From assembly GCA_004299215.1 (NCBI GenBank), contig SCTD01000328.1:1-5685 (forward strand): a stretch of DNA of 5,685 nucleotides, in the 5' to 3' direction. The notes below the pieces were generated by a model that was given only the letters and a program-made list of their open reading frames with translations, ran no database searches and was not told the origin of the DNA. Numbering within the stretch: the stretch's first letter is position 1; every line of letters starts with the position of its first letter. This DNA is from Frankiales bacterium (GTDB taxonomy: Bacteria; Actinomycetota; Actinomycetes; Mycobacteriales; SCTD01). The translations under genes and the position numbers were made by a program. Positions 1 through 4,697 of the stretch are shown here, piece after piece.

Positions 1-258
1 CCCGCCCTGCGCCAGCCGCCGCCGATCCCCGGCCCGCACCCCTGGGACCAGCTCAGCCCCGACCAGCTCGACGACGAGCTCGACAACCTCGACCTGCTCC
101 CCGACGACCACGGCCCCTGGGTCACGCCGCTGGACATCGAACCCGACGACGACCACGACCGGCTCGCCGAACGCATCCTCCACAACGACCTCAGCTGGAC
201 CCTCGACCTCGACGACCCCCACCAGTGGCTCCCGGAGCGGGAACCCGTCGACGGCTGA
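1..258 (+). CDS. C-terminal part of an unrecognised acidic protein (5' end outside window)
   Basis: An open frame runs from the first base to a TGA at 256-258, giving 85 residues. Almost every codon ends in G or C, which is what real genes in this genome look like. The start lies upstream of the window. The visible part begins with a Pro-rich linker (LRQPPPIPGPHPW) and is then rich in Asp and Leu (DDELDNLDLLPDD, PDDDHDR, LDLDDPHQW), with several Trp and no Cys or Lys. There is no signal peptide, membrane segment or catalytic motif in this portion, and I do not recognise the family. The Pro-rich then acidic character suggests a poorly conserved tail behind a folded domain. The tail of an actinobacterial DUF222/HNH-type protein is one possibility, but nothing seen here proves it. 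The promoter of the next gene appears to lie in its last codons. Confidence 0.7.
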   Translation, partial: PALRQPPPIPGPHPWDQLSPDQLDDELDNLDLLPDDHGPWVTPLDIEPDDDHDRLAERILHNDLSWTLDLDDPHQWLPEREPVDG

Positions 259-276
259 ACGGCATTGGCCTACCTT
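248..276 (+). promoter_or_regulatory. Putative promoter for a leaderless VOC-protein transcript
   Basis: TCGACG (248-253) resembles a -35 box (4 of 6 matches to TTGACA). It is separated by 17 bases from TACCTT (271-276), which fits the actinobacterial -10 pattern TAnnnT. The -10 ends six bases before the ATG at 283, so transcription would start at or next to the start codon. No Shine-Dalgarno sequence precedes this ATG, which supports a leaderless mRNA. The -35 lies inside the last codons of the upstream gene. Confidence 0.45.
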
Positions 277-282
277 CCGGTC

Positions 283-654
283 ATGGCCTGCCGCATCACC
301 GAGCTCGTCCTGGACTGCCGCGATCCCGAGGCGCTCTCGCGCTGGTGGTGCGAGGTGCTCGACTGGGTGGAGCTCGACCGCGACGACGACGGCTGCATCG
401 AGATCGGCCCGCGCGAGCGCGGACCGGTCCCGACGCTGGTCCTCAACCGCTCGGACGACCCGCGGCGCGGCAAGCTCCCGCTGCACCTCGACGTGAACGC
501 GACCGACCGGGACCAGCCGGCCGAGCTGGAGCGGCTGCTCGGGCTCGGCGCCCGCCCGGTCGACATCGGTCAGGGCGAGGTGAGCTGGCACGTGCTGGCC
601 GACCCCGAGGGCAACGAGTTCTGCCTGCTGCGCAGCCGGGTCGACCCGCTCTAG
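283..654 (+). CDS. VOC superfamily (glyoxalase-like domain) protein
   Basis: This encodes a 123-residue single-domain protein of the vicinal oxygen chelate superfamily, closest in appearance to the Glyoxalase_6-like group. The N-terminal half has the usual opening (LVLDCRDPEALSRWWCEVLDW, split here as residues 8-28). The second half has LPLHLDV (about 65-71), LGLGARPVD (about 87-94) and the typical ending DPEGNEFCLL (107-116). Likely metal-site positions are Glu7, His68 and Glu112, by analogy with the family. VOC proteins bind a metal and act on varied small molecules or confer resistance; the substrate cannot be read from the sequence. I chose the ATG at 283 over the in-frame TTG at 265, because the family normally starts just before this strand and a -10-like element ends six bases upstream. 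Its stop codon overlaps that of the convergent hydrolase gene. Confidence 0.85.
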   Translation: MACRITELVLDCRDPEALSRWWCEVLDWVELDRDDDGCIEIGPRERGPVPTLVLNRSDDPRRGKLPLHLDVNATDRDQPAELERLLGLGARPVDIGQGEVSWHVLADPEGNEFCLLRSRVDPL

Positions 655-1457
655 TCCACCCGGCCGACGAAGAAGTCGTTCGTCCAGATGTCGCGCCGCG
701 ACACGTGGCCGCCGGAGGTCGGGGCGTCCCAGAACTCGCCGTCGCCGGCGTAGATCCCGACATGGCTCACCCGGCCACCGGAGCTGATGAAGATCAGGTC
801 ACCGGGGCGCGCCTCGCTGCGCGCGATCCGTCGCGTCGCCCGCGCCTGCTCACCGCTGGTCCGCGGCAGCGACCTGCCGACCTGGCCGAAGGAGTACTGC
901 ACGAGGCCCGAGCAGTCGAAGCTGTCCGGACCCGTGCCACCGCGGCGGTACGGGTCGCCGTCCTGCCGGCTCGCCACCTCCACCGCGCGCCGGCGGAAGT
1001 CGGCCACCTGCACGACGATCTCGCGACTCGTGGCCGCGCTGCGGGTGCTGCTGCCCGGGTAGACGGCGCGCAGCCGGGTGCTGCGCTCGAACGGCAGCTG
1101 CACGTGGCCGAGCCCCTCGGCGTCGGTGGACACGCGGGCGGCGTGCGCCCAGCCGTCGGGCGTACGACGCTGCACCTGCACCTCGGCGTCCCGGACCGGT
1201 CGGCCGGCGGCGAGCAGGCGCACGCCGACAACGTGCCGACCGGGGTCGACGGTGCCGGTGGGGCCGGAGATGCGCAGCTCGGTCTCGGCCTGGGCCGGCT
1301 CGGCAGCGGCGGGGGATGACGGCAGCACGGACGGCGACAGACCGGAGGACTGCGGGTCAGCGGCGAGCACCGGACCGGCGAGACCGAGCGGCAGCAGGAC
1401 GGCACCGGCGACGGCGCCGCGGAGCAGCAGGGGCAGGGCGGGGCGGAACGTGGGCAT
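651..1457 (-). CDS. Secreted NlpC/P60 peptidoglycan endopeptidase with Ig-like domain
   Basis: This 268-residue exported protein probably cleaves peptide bonds in peptidoglycan stems outside the membrane. Residues 1-32 form a signal peptide: a short Arg-containing start, a Leu/Ala/Gly-rich core and a likely cut after AGPVLA. A Pro/Ser/Ala linker follows (about 33-57). Residues 58-151 look like an Ig-like beta-sandwich (TDAEGLGHVQLPF, TRLRAVYPGSS). Residues about 154-268 are the NlpC/P60 domain, with the nucleophile Cys182 in DSFDCSGLVQYSF, the base His232 in VSHVGIYAG, and Asp244 in FWDAP as probable third residue (more often His; Glu in mycobacterial RipA, from memory). ARPGDLIF (216-223) is also typical. 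The ATG at 1457 is preferred over a TTG 57 bases upstream, because the signal peptide begins there and the upstream codons fall in a riboswitch. A Shine-Dalgarno-like AGAGGTG (1476-1470) lies 12 bases ahead, somewhat far. It differs from Rpf and D,D-peptidases by its Cys/His core. Confidence 0.93.
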   Translation of the reverse strand: MPTFRPALPLLLRGAVAGAVLLPLGLAGPVLAADPQSSGLSPSVLPSSPAAAEPAQAETELRISGPTGTVDPGRHVVGVRLLAAGRPVRDAEVQVQRRTPDGWAHAARVSTDAEGLGHVQLPFERSTRLRAVYPGSSTRSAATSREIVVQVADFRRRAVEVASRQDGDPYRRGGTGPDSFDCSGLVQYSFGQVGRSLPRTSGEQARATRRIARSEARPGDLIFISSGGRVSHVGIYAGDGEFWDAPTSGGHVSRRDIWTNDFFVGRVD

Positions 1458-1479
1458 GGCGGAGCAGGGCACCTCTCGC

Positions 1480-1662
1480 ACGCCTACGAGGTCAGCTGTC
1501 GGGCTCGGCCGCAAGAGTGGCCGGCGCGGTGGTCCGCGCTTCGCCCCGAGGACCGCCCGCCGCCGGGTGACGGCAGCCGGTCCGAGGAACCTGGGTCCCC
1601 CGCTCCCGCCCGGGTCGTGGGCTGACGTCCGTACTGCGACCGGGGGCGGGACTCGGCGACCG
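1480..1662 (-). promoter_or_regulatory. ydaO-yuaA type c-di-AMP riboswitch
   Basis: Read on the minus strand, this leader carries the conserved blocks of the actinobacterial ydaO class in order. They are GTCGCCGAGT (1660-1651), GGGGGACCCAGG (1601-1590), GGGGCGAA (1547-1540; usually GGGGTGAA), CCGAGCCCGACAGCTGACC (1508-1490) and CTCGTAGGCG (1490-1481). P1 forms as CGCC/GGCG plus GAG/CUC with the GUA bulge (1658-1652 with 1490-1481). Two local hairpins also sit where the class has them: GCGCGG/CCGCGC around ACCA (1539-1524) and CGGCC/GGCCG (1523-1506). The class binds cyclic di-AMP and generally turns down cell-wall hydrolase, Rpf and osmolyte-transport genes when ligand is high. P1 ends about four bases before the Shine-Dalgarno-like sequence and I see no separate terminator hairpin between it and the ATG. 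Access to the ribosome site, or a terminator formed by alternative pairing inside the aptamer, are both possible. Outer ends are approximate. Confidence 0.93.
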
Positions 1663-1702
1663 GTCGGACGCTGGACACGCCGCGGTGGTGCTGCGGCGCT
1701 CC

Positions 1703-1720
1703 ATGACGATTCGATGACGA
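1703..1720. repeat. Tandem ATGACGA direct repeat, 11-bp phase
   Basis: ATGACGA occurs at 1703-1709 and again at 1714-1720, exactly 11 bases apart (TCGTCAT twice on the minus strand). Same-face direct repeats with this phase are the usual site form of OmpR/PhoB-family response regulators. The pair lies right behind the putative -10 of the hydrolase transcript, around its expected start point. Which protein binds, if any, is not known. Confidence 0.45.
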
Positions 1721-1726
1721 ACGCTA
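1721..1726 (-). promoter_or_regulatory. Putative -10 element for the riboswitch/hydrolase transcript
   Basis: On the minus strand TAGCGT (1726-1721) fits TAnnnT. It would start transcription near 1714, about 50 bases before the riboswitch core. No good -35 box is seen at normal spacing, so either a regulator helps or the assignment is wrong. The same ten bases CCTAGCGTTC recur at the divergent promoter at 1837-1846. Confidence 0.35.
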
Positions 1727-1775
1727 GGTGCCCTGCTCGTCACCTGCCGTGATGCCGACCACATCCTCGGTGCGA

Positions 1776-1800
1776 TCGTCCACACCCCTCGCCGTCCACA
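1776..1800 (+). repeat. Two DnaA-box-like direct repeats
   Basis: TCGTCCACA (1776-1784) matches the actinobacterial DnaA box TTGTCCACA at eight of nine positions. CCGTCCACA (1792-1800) matches at seven of nine. Both are in the same orientation with a 16-base period, in the gap between the divergent hydrolase and HEXXH-protein promoters. Two isolated imperfect boxes do not make an origin; they could be a regulatory site or chance. Confidence 0.3.
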
Positions 1801-1819
1801 GCCGCGCGCCCTGCGGGGC

Positions 1820-1844
1820 GGTCGTCCGACCTGCCGCCTAGCGT
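1820..1844 (+). promoter_or_regulatory. Putative leaderless promoter of the HEXXH/DUF2786 operon
   Basis: TAGCGT (1839-1844) fits the -10 pattern TAnnnT and ends seven bases before the GTG at 1852, so the mRNA would begin at or very near the start codon. No Shine-Dalgarno sequence precedes that GTG. A clear -35 box is missing. A short inverted repeat, GGTCG-TC-CGACC (1820-1831), lies just upstream of the -10 and could be an operator, though arms this short also arise by chance in such GC-rich DNA. Confidence 0.4.
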
Positions 1845-1851
1845 TCTCGGC

Positions 1852-2370
1852 GTGCCGGCACCGACTCCTCGCGACGCCCAGCGGGCCCGCGTCTACCGCG
1901 CCGAGGACGCCTGGGCGGCGCAGCTCGACGCCGCCCGCCTGGGGGCGCAGCTCGCGACCGTGGGCGGGAGCGGGGTGCTGCTGCCCGCCGAGCGCCGGCT
2001 GGGATCGCTGGCCGCGGCGGGCGACTACGCGGCGCGGGTGCTCGCGCTGCCGGCCGTGCGCGCGGCCTTCGGCGAGGTCGAGGCGCCGCGGCTGCGGACC
2101 CGTCGCGGCGCGGGTCGGGCCCACTGGGAGCCGCCGGGCACCATCGCGCTGCCGGTGCCCGCGCACGGCGAGCCCTGGGCGCTGCGCGAGACGGTCCTGC
2201 TGCACGAACTGGCGCACCACCTGGCGGAGCGCTCGGGGCGGGCGCGGGGGCACCGCGCGCCCTACCCCGCCGTCGTCCTGCTGCTGACGACGGCCGTGCT
2301 CGGCGAGGAGGCCGCGCTGGCGCTGAGAGTGGCGTACGGCGAGCAGCGCGTGGAGGTCGGCAGCCTGTGA
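1852..2370 (+). CDS. Putative HEXXH metallohydrolase, TIGR04338-like
   Basis: This 172-residue protein has no signal peptide and is probably cytoplasmic. Residues about 10-75 are helical and Ala-rich (RVYRAEDAWAAQLD, PAVRAAFG). Residues 80-105 look like a beta-rich stretch (WEPPGTIALPVPAHG). The core is ETVLLHELAHHLAE (113-126), a zincin-type HEXXH with His118, Glu119 and His122. His134, in ARGHRAPYP twelve residues later, is a good third ligand; Glu152 or Glu153 further on are alternatives. From memory this layout matches the actinobacterial putative metallohydrolase family TIGR04338, whose members typically sit beside a DUF2786 gene, as here. No substrate is known; peptidase activity is inferred from the motif only. 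The GTG at 1852 is supported by the -10 element seven bases upstream and by coding-type codon use from there on. The next gene begins 13 bases after its stop, so the two are probably co-transcribed. Confidence 0.85.
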   Translation: MPAPTPRDAQRARVYRAEDAWAAQLDAARLGAQLATVGGSGVLLPAERRLGSLAAAGDYAARVLALPAVRAAFGEVEAPRLRTRRGAGRAHWEPPGTIALPVPAHGEPWALRETVLLHELAHHLAERSGRARGHRAPYPAVVLLLTTAVLGEEAALALRVAYGEQRVEVGSL

Positions 2371-2379
2371 GAAGGGTGG
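2371..2379 (+). promoter_or_regulatory. Ribosome binding site for the DUF2786 gene
   Basis: GAAGGGTGG lies directly after the stop of the HEXXH gene and four bases before the GTG at 2384. It favours that GTG over the overlapping GTG at 2382, which runs straight into a stop. The second gene thus uses a normal ribosome site while the first appears leaderless. Confidence 0.6.
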
Positions 2380-2383
2380 ACGT

Positions 2384-3166
2384 GTGAGCGGGACGGATCC
2401 GGGAGACCGGCTGGTCGACAAGGTCGGCAAGCTGCTGGCGCAGGCCGAGGGCACCGACAACGAGCACGAGGCGGCAGCCTTCGTCGAGCGTGCGCAGCAG
2501 CTCGCCACCGCCCACGCGGTCGACCTCGAGCTGGCGCGCGCCCGGCAGGCGGCGCGGCACGCGAGGGGAGGCGCCGAACCGCTGGTGCAGGAGCGGATCG
2601 ACGTGGGCGCCCGCGGCAAGCGCGGCAACCGGCACCGGGTGCTGCTCTACTCCGTCGTCGCCCGCGTCAACGACGTGATGGTCAACGTCGCGCACGACAG
2701 CACCTACGTCCTGGGCTTCGGCCACCGCGCCGACCTCGACGTCGTGGAGCGGCTGTGGGCGTCGCTCGCCGTGCAGATGACCGCGGCGGCGCAGCGGCGG
2801 CTCGACGCGGGTGAGCACCGGGCGGCCGGTGTCGCGGGGCAGACCTGGCGGCTGTCGTTCTACGACGGCTGGGTCGAGGCCGTGGGCGAGCGGCTGCAGG
2901 CAGCCCGCGAGCGCGCCGTCGCGCAGTCGACCGCCGGCACGCCGGAGCGCTCCGGCGAGCCGTCGACCGCACTGGTGCTGCGGGCGAAGGCCGAGCGGGT
3001 GCAGGAGTTCTACTCCGCCACGTCCGAGGCACGCGGGTCCTGGCGCGGTCCCTGGTCCGGCCGCACCCAGGTCAGCGGGACGGCGACCGCCAGCGGCCGG
3101 GCCGACGGCGCCCGTGCGGATCTCGGTCAGCCCCGGCTGCGCGGGCGCGGTCAGCTGGGGGCCTGA
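2384..3166 (+). CDS. DUF2786 domain-containing protein
   Basis: This encodes 260 residues with no signal peptide or membrane segment. Residues about 10-50 (KVGKLLAQAEGTDNEHEAAA, FVERAQQLATAHAVDLEL) form the helical DUF2786 domain, of unknown function. A middle part, about 75-140, alternates strands and helices (HRVLLYSVVARVNDVMVNVA, STYVLGFGHRADLDVVERLW) and resembles the region that usually follows DUF2786. Another helical part (155-182, SFYDGWVEAVGERLQAARER) precedes the segment ALVLRAKAERVQEFYSATS (196-214). The last 45 or so residues are Gly/Arg/Ser-rich and look disordered and basic, so contact with nucleic acid is possible but not shown. I see no catalytic motif. It is the downstream partner of the HEXXH protein, and the pairing is its strongest clue. 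The GTG start is set by the ribosome site just upstream. A hairpin straddles its stop codon. Confidence 0.88.
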   Translation: MSGTDPGDRLVDKVGKLLAQAEGTDNEHEAAAFVERAQQLATAHAVDLELARARQAARHARGGAEPLVQERIDVGARGKRGNRHRVLLYSVVARVNDVMVNVAHDSTYVLGFGHRADLDVVERLWASLAVQMTAAAQRRLDAGEHRAAGVAGQTWRLSFYDGWVEAVGERLQAARERAVAQSTAGTPERSGEPSTALVLRAKAERVQEFYSATSEARGSWRGPWSGRTQVSGTATASGRADGARADLGQPRLRGRGQLGA

Positions 3167-3170
3167 CCGC
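3147..3170 (+). terminator. Terminator-like hairpin straddling the DUF2786 stop codon
   Basis: GCGGTCAG (3147-3154) pairs perfectly with CTGACCGC (3163-3170) around the loop CTGGGGGC; the TGA stop is at 3164-3166. There is no U-run after it, but actinobacterial terminators often lack one. Its position between two functionally different operons fits transcription stop. Confidence 0.5.
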
Positions 3171-3198
3171 AGCGCCGACTGCCATGTCGCGATCCCGC

Positions 3199-3227
3199 CA
3201 GACAACGCCCGCCGCGCAGCCCAGGAT
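3199..3227 (+). promoter_or_regulatory. Putative promoter of the alkylation-repair operon
   Basis: CAGACA (3199-3204; 4 of 6 to TTGACA) is separated by 17 bases from CAGGAT (3222-3227; 3 of 6 to TATAAT), which ends six bases before the ATG at 3234. This would give a leaderless mRNA. The same bases contain AGGA (3223-3226), seven bases from the ATG, which could instead be a Shine-Dalgarno sequence on a transcript starting further upstream. I see no convincing E. coli-type Ada box. Confidence 0.35.
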
Positions 3228-3233
3228 GGACCC

Positions 3234-4697
3234 ATGGACGAGGAGCGCTGGTGGCGCGCGGTGCAGGGTCAGGACCCCCGGTTCGACGGCTGGTTCGTGC
3301 TCGGCGTGCTGACGACCGGCATCTACTGCAGGCCGTCCTGCCCGGCGCGCACCCCGCTGCGCCGCAACGTGCGCTTCCACCCGTCGGCCGCGGCGGCCCA
3401 GGCCGCGGGGCTGCGCGCCTGCAAGCGCTGCCGCCCGGACGCCTCCCCCGGGACGCCGGCCTGGGACGCGCGCTCCGACCTCGCCGCCCGGGCGATGCGG
3501 CTGATCGCCGACGGCGTCGTCGACCGCGAGGGCGTCCCGGGGCTGGCGCAGCGGCTGGGCTACAGCCGGCGGCAGGTCGAGCGGACCCTGCTCGCCGAGC
3601 TCGGCGCGGGACCGCTCGCCCTGGCCCGCGCGCAACGGGCGCAGACCGCCCGCACGCTCGTCGAGACCACCGACCTGCCGCTGGCGGACGTCGCCTTCGC
3701 GGCAGGCTTCGGCAGCGTCCGGCAGTTCAACGACACGGTGCAGGAGGTCTTCGCCCTCACGCCGGGCGAGCTGCGCCGGCGCGCGGCCCCTCGCACCTCC
3801 CCCGGCGTCGTGTCGCTCCGGCTGCCGTTCCGCGCGCCGCTGTGGCCGGACAGCCTGCTCGGGCACCTCGTGGCGACCGCGGTGCCGGGTGTCGAGGAGT
3901 GGCGCGACGGGGCCTACCGCCGCACCCTGCGCCTGCCCCGCGGCACCGGGACCGTCGCGCTCACCCCGCACGCCACCCACGTCGGCTGCGTGCTCACGCT
4001 CGCGGACCTGCGTGACCTCGCCCCCGCGGTCGCTCGCTGCCGGCGACTGCTGGACCTCGACGCCGATCCCGTGGCGATCGACGAGCGGCTGAGCACCGAC
4101 CCGCTGCTGGCGCCACGGGTGCTCGCTGCCCCCGGCCGGCGGGTCCCCCGCACCGTCGACGAGCACGAGCTGGCCGTCCGCGCCGTCCTCGGCCAGCAGG
4201 TCAGCACCGCGGCAGCGCGCACCCACGCCGCGCGCCTCGTCCGAACCATCGGCGACGAGATCGTCGACACCGCAGGAGGTCTCACTCACCTCTTCCCGGC
4301 AGCGGATGCCATCGGAACCGTCGACCCCGAGGTCCTCGCGATGCCGGGCACCCGGCGCGCCACCGTGCTCCGGCTCGCCCGCGCTCTCGCCGACGGCGAG
4401 GTGGACCTCGACCCGGGCGCCGACCGCGGCCGGGCCCGGGCCCAGCTGGCCGCCCTGCCGGGCATCGGCCCGTGGACGGTCGAGACGATCGCGATGCGCG
4501 CGCTCGGTGACCCCGACGCCTTCCTGCCCACCGACCTCGGGGTCCGGCTCGCCGCCCGCGTCCTCGGACTGGGCGACGGCACGGCGCTCCAGGCCCGCGC
4601 CGAGGCCTGGGCGCCCTACCGCGCCTACGCCGTCCAGCACCTGTGGGCGGCCGGCGACCACCCCGTCAACTCCCTGCCCGTCGAGGAGACCGCATGA
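3234..4697 (+). CDS. alkA: Ada N-terminal/AraC regulator fused to AlkA 3-methyladenine DNA glycosylase
   Basis: This 487-residue fusion both senses and repairs alkylated DNA. Residues about 5-75 are the Ada methylphosphotriester domain, with zinc cysteines Cys32 and Cys36 (YCRPSCPAR) and Cys63 and Cys66 (CKRCRP). By alignment with E. coli Ada, Cys32 is the methyl acceptor (Cys38 there). Residues about 80-183 are an AraC-type DNA-binding domain (LAQRLGYSRRQVERTLLAEL and LADVAFAAGFGSVRQFNDTV are its two helix-turn-helix units). Residues about 190-300 match the AlkA N-terminal domain. Residues about 305-480 are the HhH-GPD glycosylase domain, with the hairpin LPGIGPWTVETIAMRAL and the catalytic Asp434 in FLPTDLGVR, equivalent to AlkA Asp238. 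From memory, Mycobacterium tuberculosis AlkA has the same build and sits beside ogt. The ATG at 3234 is chosen because MDEERWWRAV is the usual start and the frame further upstream overlaps the DUF2786 gene. Methylation of Cys32 should turn it into an activator of its own operon. It overlaps the next gene by four bases. Confidence 0.95.
   Translation: MDEERWWRAVQGQDPRFDGWFVLGVLTTGIYCRPSCPARTPLRRNVRFHPSAAAAQAAGLRACKRCRPDASPGTPAWDARSDLAARAMRLIADGVVDREGVPGLAQRLGYSRRQVERTLLAELGAGPLALARAQRAQTARTLVETTDLPLADVAFAAGFGSVRQFNDTVQEVFALTPGELRRRAAPRTSPGVVSLRLPFRAPLWPDSLLGHLVATAVPGVEEWRDGAYRRTLRLPRGTGTVALTPHATHVGCVLTLADLRDLAPAVARCRRLLDLDADPVAIDERLSTDPLLAPRVLAAPGRRVPRTVDEHELAVRAVLGQQVSTAAARTHAARLVRTIGDEIVDTAGGLTHLFPAADAIGTVDPEVLAMPGTRRATVLRLARALADGEVDLDPGADRGRARAQLAALPGIGPWTVETIAMRALGDPDAFLPTDLGVRLAARVLGLGDGTALQARAEAWAPYRAYAVQHLWAAGDHPVNSLPVEETA

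Noticed and set aside
265..282. TTG start for the VOC protein
   Set aside because: It would lie within the putative promoter and add six residues not usual for the family; the ATG at 283 fits better.
225..1319. 364-residue plus-strand frame crossing the VOC and hydrolase genes
   Set aside because: Out of frame with the VOC gene and antisense to the hydrolase gene. The Arg/Gly/Ala-rich product has no motif.
1776..1800. Replication origin
   Set aside because: Only two imperfect DnaA boxes, no AT-rich segment, and no dnaA, dnaN or rep gene in the window.
1492..2628. 378-residue minus-strand frame, which would cover most of the gap 1458-1851
   Set aside because: It overlaps the riboswitch, the promoters and two real genes on the other strand. 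The product is compositionally biased and shows no domain.
2811..3233. Upstream extension of the Ada-AlkA frame
   Set aside because: These codons lie inside the DUF2786 gene in another frame and translate to low-complexity sequence; the Ada domain begins at the ATG at 3234.
3205..3233. E. coli-type Ada box upstream of the repair operon
   Set aside because: Only a GCGCA fragment (3214-3218) is present, without the A-rich half; not significant in this GC-rich DNA.
1838..3235. 465-residue open frame on the minus strand
   Set aside because: Antisense to both the HEXXH and DUF2786 genes; low-complexity Arg/Pro/Ala sequence typical of a shadow frame.
3072..4661. 529-residue open frame on the minus strand
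   Set aside because: It lies antisense to the Ada-AlkA gene, whose motifs are unmistakable. Long antisense frames are expected at this G+C content, and its protein has no recognisable domain.
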